Positions 25,025-36,990 of a stretch of DNA of 64,000 bases are shown piece after piece. Position 1 is the first letter of the stretch. Every line of letters begins with the position of its first letter. The position numbers were made by a program, and so were the translations under genes. This DNA is from Protopterus annectens (lineage: Eukaryota > Chordata > Ceratodontiformes > Protopteridae), in assembly GCF_019279795.1 (NCBI RefSeq), contig NC_056744.1, positions 901,202,404 to 901,266,403 on the forward strand. The letters are read 5' to 3'. A model generated the notes under the pieces. It saw only the letters and a program-made list of their open reading frames with translations, ran no database searches and was not told the DNA's origin.

Positions 25025-25283
25025 AGGCATACAAGGACCCAAAATATATGCTACTAGCCAATCAGCATAGCACCTGGGATTCAGGGGCATTTTTCTCTTC
25101 ATAATATACAAGTGGCTATGGAGTGGGGAGGTGATTAAGACACATACTTAATGTGAGTGTGGAAACCTGGGAAAGAACTGCATAGTATGCAAATGTTGGT
25201 ATAATTACATGGTAAAGTGAAACATATTAAAATGAGGGTACATGTGAATGCAAATGAAGGCAAAAAGCATGGATGAGCAACTT

Positions 25284-25366
25284 ATATATATATATACACA
25301 TACACACACACACACACACACATATTTTATATATATATATATGTATGTATATATATCAAATATATA
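25284..25366. repeat. Compound (TA)n-(CA)n-(TA)n microsatellite
   Basis: Alternating TATATA and CACACA blocks followed by further TATA blocks. No gene. Confidence 0.9.
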
Positions 25367-25620
25367 TCTGATGCCAAATTCAGTGCTTAAAACTCAATGC
25401 CAAGCAATGCATAATAGTACTCTTTGGGTACTCGGCCACCAAGCAAAACTATCTCATTGATAAAACACCCCTAAAATAGACATAGTGCTCACAGTAGTAG
25501 ACACAGATTTGGGGACTCATGCAGATAGTAACCTGGCTTTTGACTAATATGTGTCTAAGATTGTAAGAAAATCATTCTGTGTCAGTAAACTTATAAGATA
25601 GATATCAGGTGATCTGTAAT
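25366..25620 (+). pseudogene. CR1-like LINE ORF2 fragment
   Basis: The stretch CTTAAAACTCAATGCCAAGC (25385) corresponds to the LKLNAKKC segment of the LINE at 1778-4876. It is followed by remnants of the segment around GTQVDSSLSFDTHI and VVRKTFYIAHL (about 25505-25600) with stops. Diverged relic, not functional. Confidence 0.65.
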
Positions 25621-25917
25621 GCACAGGGTGTAGTATAAAATGTGTCTGCCGGTCACCCAAGCAGTGCTCACATCTCCCACATATGGTATACTTAGGACTT
25701 ACATCAGCGGTTTGTGTGGGCTGATTTCACCAGGGCCATCTTATTTGTGATGTCAGATATGCCCTGGACCCATGGTTTGATACACCTATCAGATGTTTTC
25801 TGACTGTGGCAGAAAATAGCTACATACTATGCAAGCAATAATGCCTAACAGGGTGTGTGGTACTGTATAAAATTTCTAGATATTTACTTTATATTTTGGT
25901 CCCTTACTCCTAAAATG

Positions 25918-26375
25918 TGTGGTTTATTACCAGTCATTGGGGATTGAAGTCACTAAATAAAGACTTACATTTGACTTTCAGACTTTATTTCCTTCAGAAA
26001 ATTAATGTTAACACAAATCCTGTTATTTAGTCTACTTTGTAATTTAATAACAATATTTAAAATCTGTTCCTATTTCGAGCATTTATTCTCCCTTTATTAC
26101 ATGCTTTATGCAGATTTCTTGAGCTAAGAGGTCAAGAGGTATGCGAACTCTGCACTGCTGCTGCCACTGATCAGTCGATCTCACTGTCTTTCACATACAC
26201 ACAAACACTTGCACTTCAGAAAATGCATGCTAAGACAAATCATATTATTCATGCAACTTTGTGAATTTTATAACAACAATGTTTAAAATATTTTCCTGTT
26301 TTGAGCTTTTGTTCCCCCTTTATTTTAGGTTTCATCCAGATGTCTTCAACTAAGAGTTTGAGAGGTAAATAAGCC
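25918..26375. repeat. Two copies of a diverged ~200-bp repeat
   Basis: 25918-26145 and about 26205-26375 share, in the same order, CTAACACAAAT-like, TTATAACAA..A.TTTAAAAT, CTATTT-GAGC.TTT.TTC.CCCTTTATT and a pair like CAGATTTCTTGAGCTAAGAGG. A third copy lies at about 27910-28115. Origin unknown. Confidence 0.6.
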
Positions 26376-26516
26376 TCGTAACAACTGCTGCTGCCAGTAC
26401 TCAATCGCTTTCACCCTTCACTTTCTCTCACTCACACACACTTTACTTTCATACATGCAAGCACACACACACTCACACACAGACAGAAACTTAAACACAC
26501 ACACACATGTGCATGT

Positions 26517-26518
<2 letters not shown>

Positions 26519-26585
<67 letters not shown>
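26519..26585. repeat. (CA)n microsatellite
   Basis: Pure CA run preceded by CA-rich degenerate sequence from about 26460. Confidence 0.95.
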
Positions 26586-26587
<2 letters not shown>

Positions 26588-26728
26588 AATACATACACTT
26601 TTTTCTGTTTCATTTTGTTTTTACACTCACTAAACAGCAAAAATGCTGCTTAGTGAATGTAAAATAATGGCTTGATCGATCTTGCTGTCACTCACATGCA
26701 TGCATACACTCACACACAGTCATAAAAA

Positions 26729-26731
<3 letters not shown>

Positions 26732-26791
<60 letters not shown>
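26732..26791. repeat. (CA)n microsatellite
   Basis: Pure CA run. The flanks repeat those of the run 200 bp upstream (downstream of both: ACACTCA-TAA-CA...AAA-GCTGCTTAGTGAA-GTAAAATAATGG), so the block around 26590-26670 is duplicated at about 26820-26870. Confidence 0.95.
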
Positions 26792-26793
<2 letters not shown>

Positions 26794-26879
26794 TTTTTAA
26801 TTTTCTTTTTTTATATATATTTTACACTCAGTAACCATCAAAAGCACTGCTTAGTGAACGTAAAATAATGGTGATCATT

Positions 26880-28724
26880 AGGTTATTTTCAGGCCGAGTT
26901 CCACAGCAACTTGATATGCTGCAGTGAAGCCATGGACTCATTTTTCAGTAGGCTTTACATGTAGATTAACACCCTGCTGGAGAATGTTCATTCTCCAATC
27001 AGTGTGCCAATCTACAGGTTGCCCATTCTCTAAACAAGAAATAAAAAGTGACGCATCAAGGATGTTCACCAGCATGCATAGCCTGACCACATTGTGCATC
27101 AGATGTAGGCTACTAATGCAACGAAGTGCAGAGAGTATGGCACAATTATCATTATATGTACAGGTGGGGAGGCCACAGTGTAAAGAGTCATCAATAGGTA
27201 ATTATGTGTGTTGTGTATTTGAACATTGGTTTGTGCTCTGTGTGTGTCTTAGACATATAGGGATGAATTAGGAGGGGGTGTTGTCACCAATGCTCTGTGC
27301 ATATATGTGTGTGTGTTGGGGGGCACTACAGCAGTCTGACTGAGTGTTTGCTGAGACACATCCTCATCAGAAATTTCAGTACTGTGGCAGGATCTGATAG
27401 ACAGGTCCAGGGCACCAACAGGGGCCAAGTGCTCAGGAAATGCACACCTCTGTCCATGAGAGCAGCCTTTCCAGGCAGGGTTATAAGCATGTGAATGCTT
27501 ATGTTGCAACATACTTTCTTCAACACTGGATGATGGAGTGGAGGTGGTGGCATTACATGTACCTGACCGTAACCTCCCCCCTTCCAAGTGGCTCTCACCA
27601 CTGAGGATGCAGGTGGAACCATCATGGGCAGCGTGCCTGTCATGATGTTTGTCTGTCTGCATGGTGACACCTGCTTCATGCACACTCGTATTCTCACATG
27701 TTCATGATGTTGCTCATGTGACTCATGCACTCCCTGATATCATCATGTTGACCTTATGCTACTCCTACCAGCTCAGTAAGGACTGTGGTATTACTGCCCT
27801 GCCCGTAACCTGAGTTGTGGCCATTGACACAGCTAACACTGCTCAACTGTCCAGATTTTCTCAGACTGTTCAGAGTTTTACCTCATATTTTGTTGTCTGC
27901 TCCTCATAAAATATGCAGTTTTATAGCAAATCACTGAGGACTAAAGTCACTGAATAATGCCATACATGCTAACACAAATTCTATTATTTTAGAAACTTTA
28001 TACGTTTATAAGAGCAACAATATTAAAAATCTATCCCTATTTTTCAGCTTTTATACCCCCATTATTTAAGACTTTGTCCAGATTTCTTGAGTTAAGAGGT
28101 TGAAAGACATGACACACTTAATGTCAGTGGTGGACAGTACCCATGGTTTGCATGGCATCCAGCATGATGTCCAGTTATATCTTTTACTTACGTAGTGGAG
28201 CTTGCAGCAACTAAGGGACCTGGGGTGTTCTATAGGTCAAGGCATCCCTTCCTTGGTAGATCTATCTGTATAGTCCAATCCTTGTGTGCCTTCCTATGTT
28301 TTTGAGATGGGTTACACAAGTAGAGAAGATATGTCCAATCAATGAGGTGGGAATGTGGATGTCACATTGCCTGCATCCAGCACTGATACTGTGATCCTTG
28401 ACTGTGCCAAGATTTGGCTGCCAACATGATCAGAGGTCTCCAACACTGGAAGCCTATGATTTATGGTGCAGGACCCATGATAAAACTACAGCTGTGAAAG
28501 CACCCCAAAAATCACCCACAATAAGCAAGAGTCCCTTAACAAAAAAACAAATCCAAGTGAATGAAGAAATACTTCCTAATACAGTGGTATGGCAGATTAA
28601 TGGGTTACTTACTTTGTGCTAGTGGTTTCAGCACATGCAGCCTGATGTTCCAGTGATTAGAAGTTAGTATGCTTACGAAATGTATTAAACAGACATTTAT
28701 GTATTCTGGCAGGCACTTCCCATA
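26880..28724. other. Intergenic; open frames without recognised identity, third ~200-bp repeat copy
   Basis: Minus-strand frames of 134-144 residues (27249-27730) overlap each other in two frames and resemble no family I know. I do not call them genes. About 27910-28115 is the third copy of the ~200-bp repeat seen at 25918-26375. Confidence 0.45.
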
Positions 28725-28729
28725 AAGGA

Positions 28730-29340
28730 TGTAAACGTATCTACAAGCACTGCACCTATGAGGGAAAAAAATACAGGCAGTTAGAATAATAATAAGAATA
28801 AATGATTAGCAAAGCAAGGCATCCCAGGGTCAGTCCAGTGTTTATTATTCCTTGACTAGCTAGTTTGGTTTACTGACTGACTGACAAAGATTACAGATGA
28901 GGACAGGGTTTTTATACAATCTTGAAAGATACAGCCCTGCCTCTTTAGACATACATTGTGTCCAAATCAGGTTATACATCTATTTAAAATTGCTTGTGAG
29001 CAGACTATTTTAAAAGTTACTACTATAACAGGTTTCTTCCCTTTTAGTGACAAGTACAGAGTCAGCATTCCTTTCTTCAGCTTGCTTTATTATCATATGT
29101 TCTTACCGCTTAATTGTCTATCGCAACATTTCTAATGAGAAAGGCTATTTATTATTGTTACAGCTGCAGTTCATATTTACATTATTACTGTTGTTGAATA
29201 ATTCAGAACTAATGAAAGTTTGCAACTCACAAAGTAGTACAATACAAAAGCTTAATAAAAACTTCATATAAAGTCTGCAGCTTTTCAGCATGCATATGCA
29301 AGGCACAACATCTGCTCCTGTCATTCATTCTATAGATAAT
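28730..29340 (-). repeat. ERV 3' LTR, distal part (rest of U3, R, U5)
   Basis: Bases 29265-29340 match 59841-59916 with about one difference, and in the intact LTR those bases run straight on into the LTR sequence that is found here only at 54726. The minus strand carries TATAAAAA (28916-28909) and, about 70 bases on, the polyadenylation signal AATAAA (28846-28841), the normal order of U3 promoter and R. The proposed end TGTAAACG at 28730 gives a TG...CA LTR of about 1189 bp when joined with 54726-55303. The exact outer end is an inference. Confidence 0.75.
28909..28916 (-). promoter_or_regulatory. LTR TATA box
   Basis: Minus-strand TATAAAAA followed by CCCTGTCC. It lies about 70 bases upstream of AATAAA at 28846-28841, which fits a retroviral R region. 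Confidence 0.6.
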
Positions 29341-29352
29341 CCCCCGGATTCA
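29341..29352 (+). repeat. Left terminal inverted repeat of the Harbinger-type element
   Basis: CCCCCGGATTCA abuts ERV LTR sequence. It pairs with 54711-54722 over CC.GATTCA. The three outermost bases are CCC where the right end (complemented) has GGG. Just inside, AAGACTAAATAAGTCTT forms a small hairpin, and 29413-29449 is another (TCAGCGTGCC/GGCACGCTGA). Confidence 0.65.
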
Positions 29353-29379
29353 CAAATCCTCCATGTAAGACTAAATAAG

Positions 29380-29390
29380 TCTTACTCGGA
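29380..29390 (+). repeat. Subterminal 11-mer TCTTACTCGGA, copy 1
   Basis: Found 40 bp from the left end. The identical 11-mer recurs at 53803-53813 and 54493-54503 near the right end, with a one-mismatch complement near 54583-54593. In other DNA transposons such repeats are transposase or accessory-protein binding sites. That role is inferred here. Confidence 0.55.
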
Positions 29391-29788
29391 GACTGCAGTT
29401 GAATGGTATGACATCAGCGTGCCATGAATATTCATGAGGGCACGCTGACTCCACTCCAAGTCTAACACGGACCGTGCAGGAAAACAGGGGGCATGCCCGA
29501 CTGCTGAGCAGTCCAAAGGTCCACACCCCTGCAAGTGTCTGAATTGTAAAATGTCAACACACAAGAGCGAGTCCACTCAAATGTCCATGTACCCAACACC
29601 ACACTCCCTGACATTGTAAACCCCCAGCACAGTTATAAAAAGTAAAACTTTAAATTTTTTTTTCTAATTCCCGATATAGCTGCCCGTATTTGCGCGTGTG
29701 TGCGCAGGTGTGCCCATTGCTTAGCTGCAGTTAGCAATCTCGACATGGAAGAGCATAATAAGGAATGTTTATGCAAATCATGCCAAAT

Positions 29789-29858
29789 AGAAATAGCGTA
29801 GTGGTAGAGCCTTCGCACATAGAGGAGGCATTCACGGCTCGAGTCCCATCACTCCCCT
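29789..29858 (+). repeat. tRNA-like module 1
   Basis: TAGCGTAGTGGTAGAGCC resembles a pol III A box (29794 on) and GGCTCGAGTCC a B box (29836-29846), with tRNA-like spacing. No acceptor-stem pairing or CCA-type context is convincing, so it is tRNA-derived rather than a working tRNA gene. Confidence 0.6.
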
Positions 29859-29989
29859 TCCTATTTAATGTTTTAAATTAGTATATGGAAAATACCTGAC
29901 ATATATGATTAAAATTTTACTAAACAGCATTGAAATGGCCTATGTATCAGTGAACAAAATGTATATTTATAAAGGATCCTGACATATAA

Positions 29990-30150
29990 TTGCCCGCAGT
30001 TAAGTAACGCTTTACCCAGCGCAATATAGGTGCCCGTAGTTAAGCAGCACTTTAGCCAGTGCAATAGAGGTGCCTGTAGTTAAGCAGTGCTTTACCCAGT
30101 GCAATAGAGGTGCCCATAGCTAAATAGCACTTTACCCGGTGCAATCGGTT
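29990..30150. repeat. 41-bp tandem array, four copies
   Basis: Units start at about 29991, 30028, 30069 and 30110 with TGCCCGTAGTTAAGCAGC followed by TTTACCCAGTGCAATA. Copies differ by a few substitutions. Comparable GC-richer arrays of TAAGC words lie at 33150-33300 and TTGCTCAAC words at 51880-51980. All lie next to tRNA-like modules. Confidence 0.75.
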
Positions 30151-30272
30151 TGCACGGAGGTGCGCGCCGTGCCAACCAGCACACCATAGGGCAACGTGGA
30201 GCAACGTAGAGCAAAGTTGCCTAAACACAGCCACACCCCCTAGCCTGTCTGGACAGTAGTAAAATAAAAAAC

Positions 30273-30340
30273 AATGACAAGGTTCGAACCCGGGAAACTT
30301 TGCACCAGAATCAAAGTACTGAACCACTAAGCCATGACAG
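30273..30340 (-). repeat. tRNA-like module 2
   Basis: On the minus strand TGGCTTAGTGGTTCAGTAC (A-box region, about 30334-30316) and GGGTTCGAACC (B box, 30291-30281). Shares GTACTGAACCACTAAGCCATGACAG wording, in the opposite orientation, with module 4 at 51.73 kb (given here only as the pair GTACTGAACCACTAA and CCATGACAG). Confidence 0.65.
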
Positions 30341-30437
30341 CTTAGGATAAACAGCCACTGTTAACATGCATATACTTATAAATGGTAGATTAACCATTGC
30401 TAAGCAGGTCTGCAGTCAGTCGAGAAGTTTCAAAAAT

Positions 30438-30477
30438 GGCCAATCACAAAAAAATGTGGGAAATGCGGCATATTTAA
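30438..30477 (+). promoter_or_regulatory. Putative promoter of the first Myb/SANT gene (CCAAT and TATA-like boxes)
   Basis: GGCCAATCAC at about 30438-30447 and TATTTAA at 30471-30477 have normal RNA polymerase II spacing and lie 57-96 bp ahead of the ATG at 30534, which would give a 5' UTR of roughly 30 bases. Inferred from motif and position only. Confidence 0.45.
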
Positions 30478-30533
30478 GCCTCATAGGTGGGAATACTCGC
30501 CATAACTGATTGTAGCTCCCATCTGCAGTTAGA

Positions 30534-32577
30534 ATGGCTGGTGCTGGAGAGGGTACATGCTTTAGAGTGCAACGCTGGGGCTTCGAGGAGTCAAAATACA
30601 TGGTTTGGCTCCTTGTCCACCATCATGAGTCAAGACTCCTGCACGGCCAATTCCAAGGGATGGAGTACAAAGCAGAGGCTTGGAACCGGTTAGCTCATGA
30701 CCTCACCAGTGTCACAGGTGTTCCTTGGACTGCTGAGCAGGTCCGTCACCACCATGCAGACCTGAAGAGATGGAAGCAGGACCTACTGAACCAATGGATA
30801 CAGGAGGCCCGTGGGATGCAAGATGCCCCACTACTGAGTAGGTAGCCATGGAATGCAGTATGTAAGACATGCTAATTTATTCTATATAATGGATAGGTAT
30901 GTCTCAATATCCCTTCATTTACTTCACAGCTGCAGGTGTCTGTGCTGTGAATCAGCAAGCCTATGCAGATAGGCTGCGCCACCAGGCAGGTTAGTAATTA
31001 TTCTGCATGTATTGTTATATAAAATAGGTGAGAGAGCCTGAAAGAAAGTGTTGTAACCCAATAATACAGCCATAAAATGCCCTGAATAATTCCTCTGCAT
31101 GTACTGTTATATAAAATAAGTCAGAGAGCCAGAAAAAGAGTGTAGTAATCCATTAAGAAAGGTAAAATATGTCCGGAATAATATCTCTGCATGTACTGTC
31201 ATATAAAATAAGTGAGCGAGCCTGAAAAAGAGTGTTCTAACCTATTAATAAAGGTATAATATGTCTTGAATATGTTTTCCATATGCACTGTAATATCAAA
31301 TAAAGGAGAGAGCCTGTGGAAAAGTGTGTAATGTAATTAATAAAGGTATAAAACCTGGAGTGTGTCTGTGTCACTTACTTTGAAATGTTGTTGTACCCTT
31401 GCATTATACAAATAGTACTGTTTTAATAAGTGCTGGCAACCCACAGTAGGGCAGTCCCATCTAAAGTGGTTGATGGAAGTGCCAGTAGCTGTGAAGCATA
31501 TATACAGTCCTCAACAGTCAGTTACTGGCTGGCATGCATAAGTAAATCTGGCACACGAGTAGTTTGTTAATTAGATCCCTAGAAATGTGAGTGTGCTACA
31601 TGAAATGTAGGGTTCTGTATAAATTTAACTGAAAATGTCATGTGAACAAATCCAGATATGTAGATAAAGAAATATAAATAAAATCAATAAATATGTAGCA
31701 GTAACATTTGCATCTTGGACAGTTAGTATGTCAGATATAGGTCAGGTATATAATGAACTAGCCAAATCCATTGCACAACGTAATGCATGTTGCCAAGTGT
31801 AATAATACATGTAGGGGATATACACATGCAGTCAATAGGAATGGAGTGTAGACTAAAAGTACTTATAAGATGTTAATTGAGGTTTCTTTCTACACCCTAC
31901 TGTATGTGCATAAACAATTCAATTCCACACCTCAATGGGTATGTGTAATCTCAAAACATTTGTTGGGACATATGTCCTATTGTTCTATAAATATCTGCAT
32001 TCACTTTGATGCATGTGCCCTGTTCAAACACCACAATCATGGTGGCCTGTTGCCACCAATTATCCCTGCATGCTGTTGGAATGTTGACTGTCATTCAATA
32101 TATGCATGTGTTATGCTTGCTGTTCAACTGTTGGAACCTTGGTCTGTTGGGTTAATGGGAATATTACTGCATGCTGTTACAACTAACTTGGAATGCTGTT
32201 GTTTATGTTGTAATTAAACACACTTAATCACAGAACATATGGGAAGGCCAGTCCCAGCGGACCCACCTGTCCCTCCTCAGCTGGCGAGTGCACCTGGCAC
32301 CAGTAGGTCCGGTGCCCAGCCCAGACTCCCCTCCTCCATTGGTCCTGTGCCATCTTCAGGTGGAAGCACTGCAGGGGATGGGGCTCATCCCCCCCATGCA
32401 AGCATGGGCGGAGAAGGGCCGTCTGTCACCCTTCAAAGGGTCCAGGCTGTGGCACGTAGGGAGATCCAGCGTTCAGTCGCTGATCCCCTACGCCAGCTCG
32501 AGGTGAGAGTGGCGCATTTCACGGGTGAGCCTGCCCATCCTACGCAGCCCCCAGCACAGCCACCCTCGGGGCTGTGA
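30534..32577 (+). CDS. Myb/SANT-like Harbinger accessory protein, three exons, apparently intact
   Basis: Exon 1 is 30534-30837 (donor GTAGGT), exon 2 is 30930-30989 (acceptor TTCACAG, donor GTTAGT) and exon 3 is 32234-32577 (acceptor AATCACAG). Both introns are phase 1 and the three exons join in frame to about 235 residues without a stop. Exon 1 carries a trihelix/Myb-SANT-like DNA-binding domain: tryptophan-containing helix 1 near residues 15-30, AEAWNRLAHDL near 55, and a third helix TAEQVRHHHADLKRWKQDLL near 73-92. Exon 3 encodes a Pro/Ser-rich linker and a basic, probably helical end (RVQAVARREIQRSV). In Harbinger transposons a protein of this kind binds the transposon ends and helps the transposase enter the nucleus. 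The gene lies 1.2 kb from the element's left end. The splice model is my reading and unconfirmed. Confidence 0.65.
31003..31370. repeat. ~90-bp tandem repeat, four copies, inside intron 2
   Basis: Units start at about 31003, 31092, 31186 and 31278 with CTGCATGTACTGTTATAT, then AAAATAAGTGAGAGAGCC, AAAAAGAGTGT and AATAAAGGTATAA. The last copy is the most diverged. Confidence 0.8.
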
Positions 32578-33340
32578 AGGTGCAGTGGTGACTGGCCATG
32601 GGTGGGGATCTCATTTCCATTGTTACCATCTGTGGGCTCATGGGCTTGCGATTTCCAAACACCCATCCCCGTCAATTGTGTTCACCCACCCCATGTGTCA
32701 TACACCGCCCTTGTATGCATATTGTTTGTCTTGTCTGTTTATCTCCCCAACCTACCTCCCCAAATATACCTACTTCCTCTACCTCACTTTCCACTCTCAC
32801 CTGAAAAAAAAAAAAGGGCAATCTGTACCCACAAAAAAATTATGCCCCATACATAGCTGCCCATTTCGCACACATGTCCGCTGGACATGTAAACTGATAA
32901 TTATAACTGGCAGTACAACATACTTTGTTGTCCTCAACCCTCTCCCAGGGGTGGAAGGTTTCAAATTTCACTCCAAATTTATTGCATATGCACAGCTGTT
33001 GCTGGTAAAGAAATTGGCAGCTATGGACCTTCCCTACACCCGTCCTGCACATCCTGAGCTTGTTTTCCTACTGTCTTTCCCTCTTTGTGCCCCCTTTTTC
33101 ACCACTTTCCTATCTCCCCATTTTCTTTTCTTTCAAAGAAATTAACACGGGGGTTAGCGGGAGTAAGCACGTTTAAGCAGTAGTAAGCGGGTTTAAGCAA
33201 GTGTGCACATATGTGTGCTTAGCTAAGCATCGCTAAGCATCGTGCAAACCCGCGCAAACCAGCTTACAACTGCTTAAAAGTGCCTTAGTCACTCTGCATG
33301 GCAGGGCCCTTTTTCTGCTGAGCAGCAAAATAAAACACCT
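32578..33340. other. 3' flank of the first Myb/SANT gene and TAAGC-rich array
   Basis: A poly(A) run lies near 32804-32815 and another near 32832. 33150-33300 is a cluster of GTTTAAGCA, GCTAAGCATC and GTAAGC words in both orientations, reminiscent of the array at 29.99-30.15 kb. No further exon is recognised. The frame at 32525-33145 has no identifiable domain. Confidence 0.45.
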
Positions 33341-33405
33341 TTGTCAGTCTCGAACCCCAGACCTTGGACATACTGGACTGCATGAACTACTACTAAGCCA
33401 CAGTA
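33341..33405 (-). repeat. tRNA-like module 3
   Basis: Minus strand: TGGCTTAGTAGTAGTTCATG (A-box region near 33400-33381) and GGGGTTCGAGAC (B box near 33358-33347). It follows a TAAGC-type array, as module 2 follows the 41-bp array. Confidence 0.6.
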
Positions 33406-36139
33406 AATATGCAATAACTTGGTGCTGAAATAAATATATCATGCATTACAATGAGTGAATGTAAAGGAAAAATAGGAAGGCCATAACACAAAGCTTGTTC
33501 TGTGGATCTTTACCAGCAATTGTGGAATTGCATTACATGAGTGTGATATGAGAAGCAGCCATTCTAGCAGCAAATAATGTTACAGAGGCACTTTACAACC
33601 CCCACACACTATCATAGCAGGACAAACACTGGCATATCTGATTAGGGCAGAGGCCATACTTCCTAACTGTGACTACATTTCAGGGATGTCCCTGATTGTG
33701 AAACATATTTTAGCTGTGTCCCTCTGAATCCCTCTGAAAAGTACTGATGTCAGTCAGAAAGGTGGGGTATTACACAATGAATACTGACAATAATAACAGT
33801 AGACACCACTTGTACTTCATAAAAGGTGTACTAATCCATATGCACTGCTTCACTCAAGTCTACACTTACTGTCTCTATTATTTGGAAGGTGTACCTCACT
33901 TTTAACTACCTATCCCTGACTCCAAACAAATATGTATCTGAGTGTTTCATAGGCCTGGCAGAGGCACAAACACACAGGCGTATCAGCTATTCTGCTGTTA
34001 CACACTCTGCAAATAGCTTTGGTAGGACTTCCACAAGCATACCCTTATGTAGGAGTACAACACAGAATTCCTAAAGGATGTAGCCATGTACTGGTAGCAA
34101 CTGACTGTAACAATGCCATTGTACCAGTGCTGAAAACACCTGTGGGTTGCACAGACAAAGAATAACAGTGTAACATCTGGCTATCATCTGGATAGGTTCA
34201 CAGTTGGGAACTATGCAGACAGACCACCTGCCTTGATAAGCTAACAGGTACACACCAATCCTTTAGGTTCAGTAAGATAACATTCACACAATAATACATA
34301 ATGCTCTCTGTGTGTCAGCACCCCCCCCACAATTAAAATATACTTGTGTGTTTAGGGTCTACCAAGGATGTAGGTAGGCATATTCAGTACTGGAATTGTC
34401 CAGTTGTCCTGAGAACCCTGTGATAATGTCAACAATAAAAAACACAAACCCTGCAGAAGTGAGTGCATTAATATTGACAGTATAACAGTTCACAAACAGT
34501 TCATGTGCCAAAAGAATACTTCTCAATAACTACCTTTGCATGGCAGTTAATTATATGAGTAGAAAAGAAACTACATAGTCACATATATCCTGTGTAAGTA
34601 TTTGTAGGGGTGAGTTAAACTCTACACTGATAGCTCTGTACTGGAAGTGGCAACAGTCAGGTCTGAGTACAACATGTACATCACTGTCTACACCTCTAGC
34701 TTCAGATATAAGAAGTATACCAGCCTTCTGACTTACACAACAGTGTCCACAGCAAACAAGCATGGGCACCACTCTGGAAATCTGAAAGGGCTACGTCTAC
34801 ATACCTTAGCAATTTATAGCATTGGTTTGCTATGACAGTGAGTACTGCAATTACCACACAGCAGGCTGTATGCATTTACCAAATGCTGGGCACCAATTGG
34901 TGCAGAGGGCATCGCATGCACATGCGCAGATACCTATAAAAGCAGACTGTACTTGCTATCCCCACATACAATCATTACATTGCACGTGTCAGAGACTATA
35001 TAACTCATGGAGAGTAGTGAGAAAAAATTATTACTTAATAAAAAAATATTTAATTAAGTAAAAAAATATATATACTTAATTACTAACTAAAAATATTAAT
35101 TAAGAAAAAAAATACTTAATAACCAAAAATAAAACTTAAGTAAAAAAACTTTACTTAATAAATAAAAAATAAATAAATAAAAAAGTTGTCAAAGCATACA
35201 CAGACGGACCTGAAAGTGACAAACAGGTATGTAACAGATATGTAGTTACCGGCAAGTAGTAGATGTTTATGAATAGTACTGTACATACTCTGAAACATGC
35301 ATATGTGGCAGCAGTAGGTATGTATGCACTGATGCCATGTGTAACTACTGCCATGGACAAATTAGTGTGTAGCTGTGTGCAGTGGGACATAACTGTGACA
35401 TATGTAGCTCAGCATTATATGTCAAACATCTGATCATGTTATCTATGTTCTGTACAGTACTTTGTATAATGGCAGTTTGGGGGGTAGTGCAAACACCTAT
35501 ATAAACTTGGATGTGACAGAGTAAGACATGCATGATAGTCATATAATGTGTAGCTTTACATTGGCAACTGCTGCACCAGTATAGTAATGTAGCATTTGCA
35601 GCTATATATACTCCCTGTACTATTACTGTATGCACACATATGACAACTGTCCATGTTGTAGCAAGGCCCAACAGGTCATCCGTGAGGTGTATGGGCTTAC
35701 AACAGTGTGGACCTTGTGTGTGTATGGCACACACATATGGAGAGATATTTATATGTCCGATATATTAGCATCTTAACATGTGCATAGAGCAAGGGACATA
35801 CTGCAACTATTTGTGAAGGGTGGACATTTATATGTTGGTGCAGGTTGCTATGTGCATATTTATATGTAGGTTGTAGTGTGTGGCAAACAAGACAGCATAC
35901 AGTGATGGCATATGACATGTGGTGTTTAAATGCTGTGGGTATGATTTGTTAGGTTTATAGTCTTCCAGACAGGGGTTCCTGCTAAAGATATATGGGCTGA
36001 GAATACCTTCCATGCATTCTGCACAAGACTGTGCAATATTATTACATAACTGGATCCCTCTCAACCTTTGCATAATTGATATTCCCACCATGAAAGGTGG
36101 ACTGTATATTTGCCTATATGTATATCTATATGTACACCA
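33406..36139. other. Interior of the 25-kb insertion; no gene recognised
   Basis: Mostly AT/CA-biased unique sequence. 35020-35190 is a low-complexity block of TTAATTAAGT and AAAAATA words. No reading frame could be linked to a family. Confidence 0.45.
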
Positions 36140-36990
36140 ATGGATGTTCATATGTACGCTCAAGCTCAATGTTGTAAACGTATTGCCATTCCTTTTGTTA
36201 AAAAACCTGTACCCATGAACTACCACATAGAGGGTAGTCTACTCAACACCAAAAGTGTGATAAGAGACTATGGGACACAGGTGGACAGTTGTGTCCCTTT
36301 TGATAATCACAGTGCCACACTAGTCATGTAAACTGTGTACGGTCCACATGTCATCAGAAAAGGTGTGTCATCCATGGAAAAAGAGGTCAGTGTTCCACTT
36401 TACTCATCAGTCATAACACCCATCATAGAGTACAATGGCCCTGTTGATATGTACCTCAGACAACATGTACAGCAACTGTAGATGCCAGACACATACCTCA
36501 CAAAGAGTACTACCAGACTCAAACAGATACCCTATGCAGACTGTCTTACAAAACCACAGCTACACTGTGTCGCATACCGCCTACCCAGAGGCAACCTCTG
36601 CCTAACATACAAAGCTATGCCAAACCCACAGGTGTTGGACATGCTCCATATAAACAGATTAAAATCCATACAAGCTACACTCTGTACTGATCTAAACCTT
36701 GTAATGTCAAAAAGCAGAACATGCTGGAATGGTACATTATCATCTCAGACACATACCATACTCTGGAACTAACTATCTATCAATAGCAAATGAAGGTCCT
36801 CATTAGCAGTTGTCATGAATAATCATGATGATTGGATGTGAGATAGGAAACACAACCTGGGAATCACCTCTGTGGCTCTGTATTACAGGGGCACGTGAAC
36901 CTAAATTACATGGATTTTGAAGGGCAGGGTACCATATGGCTAGGCTTCCATAGGCCCTACGGCTAATAGCCTATTAGCTACCTAGGACCC
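36140..36990 (+). pseudogene. CR1-like LINE 3' fragment
   Basis: Matches the C-terminal third of the ORF2 at 1964-4761: TLKLNVVNVLPF (for LKLNAKKCIVIPF), NYHIEGSLLNTKSVIRDYG, then YRLPRGNLCLTYKAMPNP (36482-36772 frame) and LHINRLKSIQAT. The 3' UTR words GGCTAGGCTTCCATAGGCCCTA and AGCCTA follow up to about 36990 (the first is quoted in part: GGCTAGGCTT). There are several stops and frameshifts. Confidence 0.8.

Noticed and set aside
27249-27730. Minus-strand gene of 134-144 residues
   Set aside because: Two overlapping frames are open at once, composition is His/Ser/Thr-rich low-identity sequence, and no domain or splice signal is recognisable.
29338-29340. Target duplication of TAA/TTA type for the Harbinger insertion
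   Set aside because: The right flank reads CCCAAT and not TAAT, so only AAT is supported as the duplicated triplet, although TWA is the usual Harbinger preference.
32525-33145. 206-residue plus-strand ORF overlapping the end of the first Myb/SANT gene
   Set aside because: It starts inside exon 3 in another frame, runs through a poly(A) stretch (Lys run) and shows no known domain.
35345-36226. Series of overlapping minus-strand frames (129-132 residues)
   Set aside because: Open frames on both strands with Thr/His/Tyr-rich composition from CA/TG/TA-biased DNA. No motif supports coding.
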